DNA of 64,000 nt from positions 62,001 to 126,000 of the forward strand of contig NZ_JABFMU010000002.1 in assembly GCF_013359695.1 (NCBI RefSeq). Direction: 5' to 3'. A program made the position numbers and the translations under genes. Every line of letters starts with the position of its first letter. Position 1 is the first letter of the stretch. The DNA comes from Pseudomonas sp. C2B4 (GTDB taxonomy: Bacteria; Pseudomonadota; Gammaproteobacteria; Pseudomonadales; Pseudomonadaceae). Below, in pieces: positions 8,367 to 18,540 of this stretch. The notes beneath the pieces are model-generated. The model did no database searches and was not told the origin of the DNA. It saw only the letters and a list, made by a program, of their open reading frames with translations.

Positions 8367-8771
8367 ATGGAACAGCAATCCAGCGCCTTGAAGGTCATGG
8401 TGATCGACGATTCGAAGACGATTCGACGCACCGCCGAAACGCTGCTCAAGAATGTAGGTTGTGAGGTCATCACGGCCATCGATGGTTTCGATGCGCTGGC
8501 CAAGATTGCCGACAATCACCCCGGCATCATCTTCGTCGACATCATGATGCCGCGTCTGGATGGCTATCAGACCTGCGCTTTAATCAAGAACAACAGTGCC
8601 TTCAAGTCCACGCCAGTGATTATGCTGTCGTCCAAGGACGGGCTGTTCGATAAGGCCAAGGGGCGCATTGTCGGCTCCGACCAGTTTTTGACCAAGCCTT
8701 TCAGCAAGGAAGAACTGCTGAACGCGATCCAGGCCCATGTTCCGGGCTTCGCCGCCGTTTTGCCGCAGTAA
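8367..8771 (+). CDS. pilG: Twitching motility response regulator PilG
   Basis: This single-domain CheY-like receiver (134 residues) receives phosphate from the ChpA kinase and promotes pilus extension and cAMP signalling in P. aeruginosa. Acidic pocket residues Asp14-Asp15, phospho-acceptor Asp58 (IIFVDIMMPRLDG) and the LTKPFSKEE lysine are visible. It has no output domain. It is the first gene of the pilGHIJ-chpA-chpC cluster. Confidence 0.96.
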   Translation: MEQQSSALKVMVIDDSKTIRRTAETLLKNVGCEVITAIDGFDALAKIADNHPGIIFVDIMMPRLDGYQTCALIKNNSAFKSTPVIMLSSKDGLFDKAKGRIVGSDQFLTKPFSKEELLNAIQAHVPGFAAVLPQ

Positions 8772-8828
8772 GACACCTGAAGTGACGCTCGGCCAGCGGG
8801 CCTTGCGTCGACAAGAATGGGGAAGACC

Positions 8829-9194
8829 ATGGCACGTATTCTGATCGTCGATGATTCGCCGACTGAAATGTACAAACTGACCGGCATGCTGGAAAAGCAC
8901 GGTCATGAAGTATTGAAAGCCGAAAACGGCGCCGACGGCGTGGCCCTGGCCCGCCTGGAAAAACCCGATGCGGTGCTGATGGACATCGTGATGCCCGGCC
9001 TCAACGGGTTCCAGGCGACCCGCCAGTTGACCAAAGACCCCGAGACCGGGCACATCCCGGTGATCATCATCACCACCAAGGATCAGGAAACCGACAAGGT
9101 CTGGGGCACGCGCCAGGGCGCCAGGGACTACCTGACCAAGCCGGTCGACGAAGAAACCCTGCTCAAGACCCTGAACAACGTGCTCAACGGTTGA
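8829..9194 (+). CDS. pilH: Twitching motility response regulator PilH
   Basis: This is the second CheY-like receiver of the Chp system (121 residues). In P. aeruginosa it opposes PilG, favouring retraction or acting as a phosphate sink. The start at 8829 (MARILIVDDS) has GGGGAAG in front and is preferred to the in-frame ATG at 8817. Phospho-acceptor Asp52 lies in VLMDIVMPGLNG, and DYLTKPVDEETL carries the conserved lysine. It lies 57 bases after pilG and 10 before pilI. Confidence 0.96.
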   Translation: MARILIVDDSPTEMYKLTGMLEKHGHEVLKAENGADGVALARLEKPDAVLMDIVMPGLNGFQATRQLTKDPETGHIPVIIITTKDQETDKVWGTRQGARDYLTKPVDEETLLKTLNNVLNG

Positions 9195-9204
9195 TTGTCG
9201 GGCC

Positions 9205-9744
9205 ATGACCGAGTCGCTGACGGCCTTCGAGCTCCTGCTGCAGATCGACCAGCGCTGTCGGCTGCTGGCAGCGGACTTGCCGTCCCAGCCGATCCGTCAG
9301 GACAGTTGGAGCGGCATCGGCTTTCGCCTGGGCGAACACTGGTACGTCGCGCCCATGGGTGAAGTCAGTGAAGTGCTGCACGAGCCGCGTTTTACCCAGG
9401 TGCCGGGGGTGAAACCCTGGGTCAAGGGAGTGGCCAACCTGCGCGGGCGTTTGCTGCCGATCATGGATCTTGGTGGCTTCCTGGGCCATGAACTGTCGGC
9501 CGCGCGCAGGCAGCGGCGGGTGTTGGTGGTGGAGCATCAGGAAGTGTTTGCCGGGCTGATGGTCGATGAAGTGTTCGGCCTCCAGCATTTCGCCCGGGAC
9601 AGCCTGCAGCCTGTGCCGGCAGATGTTGTGCCGGGGCCGATGTCGGCATTTGTCGAAGGGTGCTTTCAGCGTGATCAGACATGGCGGGTGTTCAGCCCGT
9701 TTGCGCTGGCGAGATCACAGGGTTTCATGAATATCGCGCTCTAA
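9205..9744 (+). CDS. pilI: CheW-like adaptor PilI
   Basis: This 179-residue protein consists of one CheW domain. It is the scaffold that couples the receptor PilJ to the kinase ChpA. Visible CheW features include LGEHWYVAPMGEVSEVL, the VPGVKPWVKGVANLRGRLLP block and VLVVEHQEVFAGLMVDEV. It lies 10 bases after pilH, so it is co-transcribed. A REP pair separates it from pilJ. Confidence 0.95.
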   Translation: MTESLTAFELLLQIDQRCRLLAADLPSQPIRQDSWSGIGFRLGEHWYVAPMGEVSEVLHEPRFTQVPGVKPWVKGVANLRGRLLPIMDLGGFLGHELSAARRQRRVLVVEHQEVFAGLMVDEVFGLQHFARDSLQPVPADVVPGPMSAFVEGCFQRDQTWRVFSPFALARSQGFMNIAL

Positions 9745-9747
9745 CAC

Positions 9748-9836
9748 TGTGGGAGCGAGCCTGCTCGCGAATGAACGATAACGCGGTGATCCTGATGCGA
9801 CGCGGCGCCTGATTCGCGAGCAGGCTCGCTCCCACA
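9748..9836. repeat. REP pair (family A) between pilI and pilJ
   Basis: TGTGGGAGCGAGCCTGCTCG and its inverse are about 40 bases apart. It begins three bases after the pilI stop, inside what should be one transcript, so it could alter mRNA stability between pilI and pilJ. Confidence 0.85.
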
Positions 9837-9884
9837 GGGTTCTTCGGCAAGGTTTGAACGGTGTGGATTAACAGGCGAAGACCG

Positions 9885-11945
9885 ATGATAAAAGCAAAAA
9901 CAGGCAAGCCAATGGAAGGGTCGCGCAGTCGTTCGCAGATCATTGCGCTGTTCATCGCGCTGATCATTTTCATCATGCTGTTGTTCGCCAACTTCGCGTA
10001 CCTCAACACCCAGGCCACGTACGATAAACAGTACATCGGCCATGCCGGCGAGCTGCGCGTGTTGTCCCAGCGCATTGCCAAAAACGCCACCGAAGCCGCC
10101 GCCGGCAAGGCCGCTGCGTTCAAGTTGCTCAGTGATGCGCGCAACGATTTTGCCCAGCGCTGGAGCTACCTGAAAAAGGGTGACCCGGTCACAGGCCTGC
10201 CACCGGCACCGTCCGATGTGCGCCCGGAAATGCGCGCCGTGCAGCTCGATTGGGAGCGTCTGTTGAAAAACACCGATGCGATTCTCTCCAGCGAGCAGAC
10301 CGTGTTGTCGCTGCACCAGGTGGCCGCGACCCTGGCCGAAACGGTGCCGCAGTTGCAGGTCGAATACGAGAAAGTGGTTGAGATCCTGTTGCAGCGCGGC
10401 GCTCCCGCTGCCCAAGTGGCCATGGCCCAGCGACAGTCGCTGCTGGCCGAACGCATTCTCGGTGCCGTGAACACGGTGTTGGCCGGCGATGAAAGTTCGC
10501 AACAGGCGGCGGACGCCTTTGGCCGCGACGCGGCGCGTTTCGGGCAGGTACTCAACGGCATGCTCCAGGGCAACGTGGCGCTGCGGGTCAGCCAGGTCGA
10601 AGACCGTGATGCGCGGGCTCGGTTGATGGAGATCTCTGAACTGTTCGAATTCGTCTCCGGTTCTGTGGATGAAATTCTCGAAACCTCGCCGGAGCTGTTC
10701 AAGGTCCGCGAGTCGGCCACGAACATTTTCAGTCTGTCGCAAACCCTGCTCGATGAAGCCTCGCACCTGGCCAGCGGTTTCGAAAACCTCGCCGGCGGAC
10801 GCAAAACCGACACCATCGGCGGCTACGTGCTGGGCCTGGCGGCATTGATGTCGATCATCCTCATCGGTCTGGTGATGGTGCGCGAGACCAATCGCCAGTT
10901 GCGGGAAACCGCCGAGAAGAACGAGCGCAACCAGAACGCGATCATGCGACTGCTCGACGAAATCGAAGACCTGGCCGATGGCGACCTGACCGTGACCGCC
11001 TCGGTGACCGAGGACTTCACCGGCACCATCGCCGACTCAATCAATTATTCCGTGGATCAGTTGCGCGACCTCGTGGCGACCATCAACCTGACCGCCGGGC
11101 AGGTCGCCGCGGCCGTGCAGGAAACCCAGGCCACCGCCATGCACCTGGCGCAGGCCTCGGAGCATCAGGCACAGCAGATTTCCGAAGCCTCCACCGCGAT
11201 CAATGACATGGCCGAGTCCATCGATCAGGTGTCGGCCAACGCCGCGGAATCCTCGGCAGTGGCCGAGCGTTCGGTGGAAATCGCCAACAAGGGCAACGAG
11301 GTGGTGCACAACACCATCCATGGCATGGACAATATTCGCGAGCAGATTCAGGACACCGCCAAGCGGATCAAGCGTCTGGGCGAGTCTTCCCAGGAAATCG
11401 GCGACATTGTCAGCCTGATCGATGACATTGCCGATCAGACCAACATCCTCGCGCTCAACGCGGCGATCCAGGCCTCCATGGCCGGCGATGCCGGGCGCGG
11501 CTTCGCGGTGGTTGCCGACGAAGTACAGCGGCTGGCGGAGCGTTCTTCGGCGGCGACGCGGCAGATCGAAACCCTGGTGCGGGCGATCCAGACCGACACC
11601 AACGAAGCGGTGATTTCCATGGAGCAGACCACCACCGAAGTGGTGCGCGGCGCCCGTCTGGCGCAGGATGCCGGTGTGGCCCTGGAGGAGATCGAAGGCG
11701 TTTCCAAAACCCTCGCGGCGTTGATCCAGAGCATTTCCAACGCGGCGCAGCAACAGACGTCGTCTGCCGGCCAGATTTCCCTGACGATGAACGTGATCCA
11801 GCAGATCACCACGCAGACCTCGTCAGGCTCCACCGCCACCGCCGAGAGCATCGGCAACCTGGCGAAAATGGCCAGCCAGCTGCGACGGTCGGTGTCCGGT
11901 TTCACCTTGCCGGCCACCAAGGCACAGGTGACGGACAACGCTTGA
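9885..11945 (+). CDS. pilJ: Methyl-accepting chemotaxis protein PilJ
   Basis: PilJ is the membrane receptor of the Chp system (686 residues with the start at 9885, which gives [13 protein letters not shown] and matches PilJ lengths; a GTG at 9861 is less likely). TM1 is at residues about 18-40, followed by a periplasmic PilJ-type module ([20 protein letters not shown]) and TM2 at about 315-333. A HAMP region and a long coiled-coil follow. The signalling hairpin tip is [20 protein letters not shown] with [18 protein letters not shown] (about 514-550). No cheR-type pilK follows, unlike in P. aeruginosa. Confidence 0.96.
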   Translation: MIKAKTGKPMEGSRSRSQIIALFIALIIFIMLLFANFAYLNTQATYDKQYIGHAGELRVLSQRIAKNATEAAAGKAAAFKLLSDARNDFAQRWSYLKKGDPVTGLPPAPSDVRPEMRAVQLDWERLLKNTDAILSSEQTVLSLHQVAATLAETVPQLQVEYEKVVEILLQRGAPAAQVAMAQRQSLLAERILGAVNTVLAGDESSQQAADAFGRDAARFGQVLNGMLQGNVALRVSQVEDRDARARLMEISELFEFVSGSVDEILETSPELFKVRESATNIFSLSQTLLDEASHLASGFENLAGGRKTDTIGGYVLGLAALMSIILIGLVMVRETNRQLRETAEKNERNQNAIMRLLDEIEDLADGDLTVTASVTEDFTGTIADSINYSVDQLRDLVATINLTAGQVAAAVQETQATAMHLAQASEHQAQQISEASTAINDMAESIDQVSANAAESSAVAERSVEIANKGNEVVHNTIHGMDNIREQIQDTAKRIKRLGESSQEIGDIVSLIDDIADQTNILALNAAIQASMAGDAGRGFAVVADEVQRLAERSSAATRQIETLVRAIQTDTNEAVISMEQTTTEVVRGARLAQDAGVALEEIEGVSKTLAALIQSISNAAQQQTSSAGQISLTMNVIQQITTQTSSGSTATAESIGNLAKMASQLRRSVSGFTLPATKAQVTDNA

Positions 11946-12008
11946 ACCGCCCACGGGCGCATGCCATTTGACTGATGCAACGTGACTGAAGCGAAAACTG
12001 GAGTGGTT

Positions 12009-15000
12009 ATGGGTGATCGGCACGACTATGTGGCCCTCGAGTGGGTCAAAGGCGAGATTGCCGAAACGCTGAAGCAGGCTCATCACGCGATCGAAACCCA
12101 GCTTGATGACCCGCAGGCGACGCACGCCCTGAGCGATTGCCTGGCGTGCATCCATCAGGTTCACGGCAGTTTGCAGATGGTCGAGTTCTACGGCGCGGCC
12201 CTGCTCGCCGAAGAGATGGAGCAACTGACCGCCGCCTTGCAAAACAATCGCGTCAGCCATCGTGACGAAGCGTTGCACCTGATGCTGCAAGCCCTGGGTC
12301 AATTGCCGATCTACCTCGACCGGGTACAGGGTGCGCGTCGCGATTTGCCGCTGGTGGTGCTGCCGTTGATCAACGACCTGCGCAGTGCCCGTGGTGAAAG
12401 CCTGTTGTCGGAAACCAGTTTGTTCAGCCCGCAACTGCCGCAACTGTCACCCCTGGACGCCGAATCCCTGGCGCTGCTGGAACCGGCGGATCTACCCAAT
12501 GTGTTGCGCAAGCTGCGGCAGATGTTGCAGATGGCCCTGGTCGGCTTGCTGCGCGAACAGGATGACGACACTCACCTCGGCTATCTGGCCAAGGTGTTTT
12601 CCCGCCTTGAAAGCCTGTGCGGCAACGCGCCCTTGAGCCCGTTATGGCAAATCGCTTCGGCGTTGGTCGAAGGCATGCGCGCTGGCGCAATCGCCAACAG
12701 TCCGGCCTTGCGCAGCCTGTTCAAGGACACCGACAAGGAACTCAAGCGACTGCTCGAACAGGGCGCGGGCGCGATCAATCAACCGGCGCCGCCAGAACTG
12801 CTCAAGAGCTTGCTGTTCTACATCGCCAAGGCCGAACACCCCACCGGGCAGATGCTGACCATGAAAGATCGCTACGGACTGGACGACGCACTGCCTGACA
12901 GCGCAATGGTCGATGAGGAACGCGCACGGCTGGCCGGCCCTGACCGCGATGCCATGCGTTCGGTGCTGGCGGCGCTGTGCGAAGAGCTGGTGCGGGTCAA
13001 GGAACGCCTGGACCTGTTCGTGCGCAGCGACCGACAGCACGTTGCGGATCTCGATAGCCTGCTCGCCCCGTTGCGGCAAATCGCCGACACCCTGGCGGTG
13101 CTGGGATTCGGTCAACCGCGCAAGGTCATCATCGATCAATTGGCAGTGGTGCTGAGCCTCGCCCAGGGCCAGCGTGCGCCGGATGATGCGATCCTCATGG
13201 ACGTCGCCGGGGCCTTGCTCTACGTCGAGGCAACCCTGGCCGGCATGGTGGGTACGGTGGAGCCCGAAAGCCAGGAAGACAGCCGTCTGCCAACCACCGA
13301 CCTGACGCAGATCCATCAGATCGTGATCAAGGAAGCCCGCATCTGCCTGCAACAGGCCAAGGACATGATCGTCGACTACATTGACGCCGACTGGGATCGC
13401 CAGCATTTGCAGGCATTGCCTGCCTTGCTCACCCAGGTGCGGGGCGCGCTGGCGATGATTCCGCTGAGCCGTGCGGCGGGCCTGATCGAAACCTGCAATC
13501 ACTTCATCCGCGAACACCTGATGCTCGATCCGGGTCAGCCTGGCTGGCAGGAACTCGACAGCCTGGCCGACGTCATCGCCAGCCTCGAGTATTACCTTGA
13601 GCGCCTCAACGATGATCCGGAAGCGCCGGGTGAACAGTTGCTCGACATCGCAGAAAAGAGCCTGGCGTCACTGGGCTTCTTCCCTAATGAAAAGCCCAGT
13701 GAACAGCATGTGCCCGTGCTTGAGGATGTGCTGAGCCCCGACGAGGCGCAGACCCTGCAGCAACAACAGGAGCTGGAGGCCTCGGACATCGTCCAGAGCC
13801 TGGCCGATGTGCTGGCCAGCCCGGTGTCTGCCCTCAACCCGCCGGCCATGACCACGCCGGGCAGCCTGTTGCCACCGCCTCCCGGAGAGGCGCCGGTGGA
13901 CGACGAACTGCGAGAAGTGTTCCTTGAGGAAACCGAGGAGGTGCTGGAAATCCTGCGCGAGTACTTGCCGCGCTGGTCGATCAACCCCGACAACCGCTCC
14001 GCGTTGAGTGAACTGCGGCGCGCCTTCCATACCCTCAAGGGCAGTGGCCGGATGGTCCGCGCGCTGGTACTTGGGGAGCTGGCGTGGGCCGTGGAAAACC
14101 TGCTCAACCGCGTCCTCGAAAACAGCGTGGAACCGGGCGCCACGGTGCAGCAGCTGATCGGTGATGTCCTGCATTTGCTGCCTGAGCTGGTGGCTGAATA
14201 CGCCGCCAACGCCCAGCGCCAGCGCAACGATGTCGACCAGTTGGCCGCCCGTGCCCATGCCCTGGCCAAGGGGGATGAGCCGTTATCCGATGAGGACACC
14301 CAAGACGTCACGGCACTCGACCCCCTGTTGCTGGAGATCTTCCGCAAAGAAGCCGAAACCCATTTGAGCAGCCTCAACCGCTTCCTTGATCAGGCCGCCG
14401 AACATGTGCCGTTGCAAGCCAGTGACGAGTTGCTGCGCGCCTTGCATACCCTCAAGGGCAGCGCGTCGATGGCCGGGGTCTTGCCCATTGTTGAGTTGGC
14501 CACGCCACTGGATCAACTGGCCCGGGAATACAAGGCTCACCAAATCGCCCTGGACCTGGATGAGGTCGAAGTGCTGCTGGAAGCCGAAGGCTTGTTCCGC
14601 CTCGGCTTGCGTCAGCTCAAAAAAGATCCACTGGCCGAAATCCCTCACGCCCGTTCCCTGGTCGAGCGGGCCCGGGCGTTGTTGGCCGAGCGTCTGCAAA
14701 GCATTCTGGATGCGCCGAGCAGCGGCCCGCGGGTCAAGCGTGATCCGCAATTGATCAACAACTTCCTGGCCCGGGGCATGGATATCCTGCTGGACGCCGA
14801 AAGCCTGTTGCAGCGCTGGCAGCAACATCCCGGCGAGCGTCAGGAGCTCAGTGCACTGCTGGACGAATTGACCACCCTCGGCGAAGGCGCGCACCTGGCC
14901 GACCTGCATCCGGTGGATGAGCTGTGCGAAGCCTTGCTCGACCTCTACGGTGCCGTGGAAGAAAGCAGCCTGGCCGTCAGCGAGACGTTTTTCCACGAGG

Positions 15001-18000
15001 CGCAAAGTGCCCACGAAGCGCTGATCAACATGCTCGACGAACTGGCCGCCGGCCAGGAAGTCAGCCCGCGCCCGGATCGCATTCGCGCCTTGCACGGCCT
15101 GCTTGACCAGAGCCTCGACCCATCGGCCATGGGCCTGATCCGCAGCGACGGCAGCCGCACCCTGAGCATTCGTGAACTGTCCGATGTCACCGCCGAACTT
15201 GAAAACACACTCGCCCCTGTGGGGGCCGAAAATACACTCCCCCCTGTGGGAGCGAACCTGCTCGCGATGGACGTCAACGATGACGCGTTGTCACTGGATG
15301 AGCGCGGCGCCCATGAGCCCATCGCGAGCAGGCTCGCTCCCACAGAGGGGCGTGCGGCTGAGGTCGATGACGAGATCGTGTCGATCTTCCTCGAAGAAGC
15401 CGTGGATATCCTCGACAGCGCCAATCAGGCTCTGCAACGCTGGTTAAGCGAGCCGCAGAACCCTGCACCTTTGTCGTCCCTGCAACGCGACTTGCACACC
15501 CTCAAAGGTGGCGCGCGGATGGCCGAGGTCGAGCCGGTCGGTGACCTGGCCCATGAACTGGAGAGCCTTTACGAAGGGTTGGTGGACCGCCGCTACAGCC
15601 ACAGCGAAGCGCTGGCGCAGCTGCTGCAGCACAGCCATGATCGTTTGGCGCAGTTGCTCGAGCAGTTGCAGGCCCGCCAGTCGTTGGGCGACCCGAGCGA
15701 ACTGATCGAAGCGATCCGCGCCTTTCGCCAGGGCCACGCGAACCACAGCGAGGTGATTGAATCGGCGGCCAGCAATGACACCGCCCACCATGACAGCGAG
15801 CTGCTGGATATCTTCCTTGAAGAAGGTTTCGACATCATCGACAGCTCAGGCGCGGCGCTGGTGCGCTGGCAGGCCGAGCCTTCGAACCGCCAGGAAGTGG
15901 AAACCCTGCTGCGCGACCTGCACACCCTCAAGGGTGGGGCGCGCATGGTGGAAATCACCCCGATCGGCGACCTGGCCCATGAACTGGAATTTCTCTACGA
16001 AGGGTTATCCGCCGGCATCCTGAAACCCACCGGCGCGCTGTTTGAATTGCTGCAACGCAGCCATGACCGACTGGCGCAAATGCTCGACGCGGCTCGCGCC
16101 GGGGAGCCGTTGCCGCCGGCCGATCGCTTGCTCGATGCGATCAGGAATTTCAGCCACCCGGCAGTACCTGAAGCCCCGGCTCCGGCCCCGGTCGCCCTGC
16201 CTGCCGCGGTAAAAACCGAGGCGTCGCCGCTGCAACCGGACGCCGGTGCGGACATGGTCAAGGTCTCGGCGGAGTTGCTCGACGACCTGGTCAACCTGGC
16301 CGGTGAAGCGTCTATCTTCCGTGGGCGGATCGAACAACAGGTCAGCGACGCGCAAGTGGCACTCAACGAGATGGAAACCACCATCGAGCGTATGCGCGAC
16401 CAGTTGCGCCGCCTCGACACCGAAACCCAGGGCCGGATCCTCAGCCGTCAGCAGGTCGATGCCGAACGTCTGGGTTATGAAGAATTCGACCCGCTAGAGA
16501 TGGACCGTCATTCGCAGTTGCAGCAACTGTCGCGGGCCTTGTTCGAGTCCGCTTCCGACTTGCTCGACCTCAAGGAAACCCTCGAACGGCGCAACCAGGA
16601 CGCGGAAAACCTGTTGCAGCAACAGGGCCGCATCAACACCGAGTTGCAGGAAGGCCTGATGCGCACGCGCATGGTGCCGTTCGAAAGGATGCTGCCGCGC
16701 TTGAAGCGGATCGTCCGCCAGGTGTCCGAGGAATTGGGCAAGGACGTGGAGTTCATCGTCGGCAACGCTGAAGGCGAGATGGATCGCAACGTGCTCGAAC
16801 GCATGGCGGCTCCGCTGGAGCATATGCTGCGCAACGCCGTGGACCATGGCCTTGAATCGGCCGAGGTGCGGATCGCGGCGGGCAAGCCGGCGCAAGGGCG
16901 GATCACCCTCGACCTGTTGCGCGAAGGGGGGGACATCATTTTCGATATCCGCGACGACGGTGCCGGCGTGCCGCTGGACGCGGTGCGACGCAAGGCCATC
17001 AAACGTGGCTTGCTCGATCCGGACAGTGAAATCAGCGACCGCGACGTGTTGCAGTTCATCCTGCAGCCAGGATTTTCCACCGCCGAGAAAATCACCCAGA
17101 TCTCCGGGCGCGGCGTCGGCATGGACGTGGTGCACGAAGAAGTGCGGCAACTGGGCGGCACCATGAGTATCGACTCTGTGGCGGGGCAGGGTGTGCATTT
17201 CCGCATCCGCCTGCCGTTCACCGTGTCGGTCAACCGTGCGCTGATGGTGCAATGCGGGGAGGACCAGTACGCAATTCCGCTGAATACCATCGACGGTATC
17301 GTCCGCGTGTTGCCCAATGAGCTCGAAGGGCACTTCCGACTCGATCCGCCGACCTATGAATACGCCGGTCAACGCTATGAGCTGTGCTACCTGGGCGAGC
17401 TGCTGAAAACCTGTCCCCGGCCAAAACTGTTGGGCCAGAGCCTGCCGCTTCCGGTATTGCTGGTGCAATGCAACGAGCGCCATATCGCCGTGCAGGTCGA
17501 TGCCATGGCCGGCACCCGCGAAATCGTGTTCAAGAGCCTTGGCCCGCAGTTTGCGGCGGTGCAGGGCGTGTCCGGGGCGACGATTCTGGGGGATGGTCGG
17601 GTGGTGCTGATTCTCGATTTGCTGGCGCCGATCCGCGCCCTGCAAGCCCATGTGCCGCAGCGCACGCAGAGTCATGAGAGCGAATTCGAACCGCAACGGC
17701 CGTTGCTGGTGATGGTGGTCGACGACTCGGTCACCGTGCGCAAGGTCACCAGCCGTCTGCTCGAACGCCATGGCATGAACGTGCTGACGGCCAAGGACGG
17801 GGTCGACGCCATGCTGCTGCTCGAAGAACACATGCCGGACGTCATGCTGCTGGACATCGAAATGCCGCGCATGGACGGCTTCGAAGTGGCGACCCAAGTG
17901 CGCAACGATGAACGTTTGCAGCACCTGCCGATCATCATGATCACTTCCCGCACCGGCCAGAAACACCGCGACCGGGCCATGGCCATTGGCGTCAACGACT

Positions 18001-18071
18001 ACCTCGGCAAGCCGTACCAGGAATCGGTACTGCTCGAAAGCATCGCCTTATGGAGCAAAAACCATGCTTGA
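12009..18071 (+). CDS. chpA: ChpA hybrid chemosensory histidine kinase (CheA type)
   Basis: ChpA is the very large cytoplasmic kinase of the pilus chemosensory system (2020 residues). The start at 12009 gives MGDRHDYVALEWVKGEIAETL as in ChpA; a GTG at 11982 is possible. Order: degenerate N-terminal Hpt-like modules (1-600), canonical Hpt domains with phospho-His674, His813, His1163 and His1305 (HTLKG motifs), a dimerisation segment, an HATPase domain (N box HMLRNAVDHG at about 1605, G box GRGVGMDVV), a CheW-like domain and a C-terminal receiver with Asp1949. Recalled P. aeruginosa ChpA is about 2470 residues with six His-type Hpts, so this one is shorter. Residues about 1065-1112 are encoded by a 27-base tandem repeat and a whole REP pair, in frame. 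The last eight bases overlap chpC. Confidence 0.95.
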   Translation: MGDRHDYVALEWVKGEIAETLKQAHHAIETQLDDPQATHALSDCLACIHQVHGSLQMVEFYGAALLAEEMEQLTAALQNNRVSHRDEALHLMLQALGQLPIYLDRVQGARRDLPLVVLPLINDLRSARGESLLSETSLFSPQLPQLSPLDAESLALLEPADLPNVLRKLRQMLQMALVGLLREQDDDTHLGYLAKVFSRLESLCGNAPLSPLWQIASALVEGMRAGAIANSPALRSLFKDTDKELKRLLEQGAGAINQPAPPELLKSLLFYIAKAEHPTGQMLTMKDRYGLDDALPDSAMVDEERARLAGPDRDAMRSVLAALCEELVRVKERLDLFVRSDRQHVADLDSLLAPLRQIADTLAVLGFGQPRKVIIDQLAVVLSLAQGQRAPDDAILMDVAGALLYVEATLAGMVGTVEPESQEDSRLPTTDLTQIHQIVIKEARICLQQAKDMIVDYIDADWDRQHLQALPALLTQVRGALAMIPLSRAAGLIETCNHFIREHLMLDPGQPGWQELDSLADVIASLEYYLERLNDDPEAPGEQLLDIAEKSLASLGFFPNEKPSEQHVPVLEDVLSPDEAQTLQQQQELEASDIVQSLADVLASPVSALNPPAMTTPGSLLPPPPGEAPVDDELREVFLEETEEVLEILREYLPRWSINPDNRSALSELRRAFHTLKGSGRMVRALVLGELAWAVENLLNRVLENSVEPGATVQQLIGDVLHLLPELVAEYAANAQRQRNDVDQLAARAHALAKGDEPLSDEDTQDVTALDPLLLEIFRKEAETHLSSLNRFLDQAAEHVPLQASDELLRALHTLKGSASMAGVLPIVELATPLDQLAREYKAHQIALDLDEVEVLLEAEGLFRLGLRQLKKDPLAEIPHARSLVERARALLAERLQSILDAPSSGPRVKRDPQLINNFLARGMDILLDAESLLQRWQQHPGERQELSALLDELTTLGEGAHLADLHPVDELCEALLDLYGAVEESSLAVSETFFHEAQSAHEALINMLDELAAGQEVSPRPDRIRALHGLLDQSLDPSAMGLIRSDGSRTLSIRELSDVTAELENTLAPVGAENTLPPVGANLLAMDVNDDALSLDERGAHEPIASRLAPTEGRAAEVDDEIVSIFLEEAVDILDSANQALQRWLSEPQNPAPLSSLQRDLHTLKGGARMAEVEPVGDLAHELESLYEGLVDRRYSHSEALAQLLQHSHDRLAQLLEQLQARQSLGDPSELIEAIRAFRQGHANHSEVIESAASNDTAHHDSELLDIFLEEGFDIIDSSGAALVRWQAEPSNRQEVETLLRDLHTLKGGARMVEITPIGDLAHELEFLYEGLSAGILKPTGALFELLQRSHDRLAQMLDAARAGEPLPPADRLLDAIRNFSHPAVPEAPAPAPVALPAAVKTEASPLQPDAGADMVKVSAELLDDLVNLAGEASIFRGRIEQQVSDAQVALNEMETTIERMRDQLRRLDTETQGRILSRQQVDAERLGYEEFDPLEMDRHSQLQQLSRALFESASDLLDLKETLERRNQDAENLLQQQGRINTELQEGLMRTRMVPFERMLPRLKRIVRQVSEELGKDVEFIVGNAEGEMDRNVLERMAAPLEHMLRNAVDHGLESAEVRIAAGKPAQGRITLDLLREGGDIIFDIRDDGAGVPLDAVRRKAIKRGLLDPDSEISDRDVLQFILQPGFSTAEKITQISGRGVGMDVVHEEVRQLGGTMSIDSVAGQGVHFRIRLPFTVSVNRALMVQCGEDQYAIPLNTIDGIVRVLPNELEGHFRLDPPTYEYAGQRYELCYLGELLKTCPRPKLLGQSLPLPVLLVQCNERHIAVQVDAMAGTREIVFKSLGPQFAAVQGVSGATILGDGRVVLILDLLAPIRALQAHVPQRTQSHESEFEPQRPLLVMVVDDSVTVRKVTSRLLERHGMNVLTAKDGVDAMLLLEEHMPDVMLLDIEMPRMDGFEVATQVRNDERLQHLPIIMITSRTGQKHRDRAMAIGVNDYLGKPYQESVLLESIALWSKNHA
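15201..15254 (+). repeat. 27-base tandem duplication within chpA
   Basis: Two consecutive 27-base units encode ENTLAPVGA and ENTLPPVGA (residues 1065-1082). The second unit runs into the left REP arm, and both units carry its CCCCTGTGGG or CCCCCTGTGGG flank, so the duplication probably arose with the REP insertion. Confidence 0.8.
15244..15344. repeat. REP pair (family A) inside the chpA reading frame
   Basis: CTGTGGGAGCGAACCTGCTC and the inverted GCGAGCAGGCTCGCTCCCAC lie about 52 bases apart wholly within chpA. The frame stays open, encoding roughly PVGANLLAMDV to IASRLAPTEG. It falls in the linker between the degenerate Hpt region and the third canonical Hpt domain. The left arm has one change (AACCTG for AGCCTG). 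Confidence 0.92.
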
Positions 18072-18531
18072 GCAGCGCATCAACCAGCGCAGCGTCAACC
18101 TCACCGGCCTGTTGCTGCCCCTGGCCGACCGCAACCTGATCCTGCCCAACGTCGCTGTCGCCGAGCTGATCGACTACCAGCCCGCCGCCTTCGATCTGGA
18201 TACACCGCCGTGGTACCTGGGGCGAGTCACCTGGCGCAACCGGCAGATTCCCTTGCTCAGTTTCGAGTCGGCGTGCGGCAACAAAATCGTCATCGGCGAG
18301 CGTGCGCGGATCGTCATTCTCAATGCGCTGGGGGGGCGGCCTGAACTCAAATTCATTGCGATGCTGGTCCAGGGGATACCGCGTTCTTACAAGCTCGACA
18401 GTCAGTTGAGTTATGTGGATGTGCCGTTGTGTTCGCTGGAAAAAGCGGCGGTGCAGGTGGCAGACCAGGTGGCGAAGGTGCCGGATTTGCTGGCGCTGGA
18501 GGAGTTGTTGGTGGAGGCAGGGTTGACCTGA
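18064..18531 (+). CDS. chpC: CheW-like adaptor ChpC
   Basis: This CheW-domain protein (155 residues) is proposed to link additional receptors to ChpA. The ATG at 18064 overlaps the end of chpA by eight bases and starts MLEQRINQRSVNLTGLLLPL. CheW landmarks include WYLGRVTWRNRQIPLLSFE and IVILNALGGRPELKFIAMLV. In P. aeruginosa the methylesterase gene chpB separates chpA from chpC. It is absent here, as is any chpD or chpE. Confidence 0.92.
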   Translation: MLEQRINQRSVNLTGLLLPLADRNLILPNVAVAELIDYQPAAFDLDTPPWYLGRVTWRNRQIPLLSFESACGNKIVIGERARIVILNALGGRPELKFIAMLVQGIPRSYKLDSQLSYVDVPLCSLEKAAVQVADQVAKVPDLLALEELLVEAGLT

Positions 18532-18540
18532 CTGGCCCCT

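Noticed and set aside
15201..15344. chpA as a frameshifted pseudogene at the REP insertion
   Set aside because: The insertion keeps the frame, and all downstream Hpt, kinase, CheW and receiver motifs are intact to the normal end.
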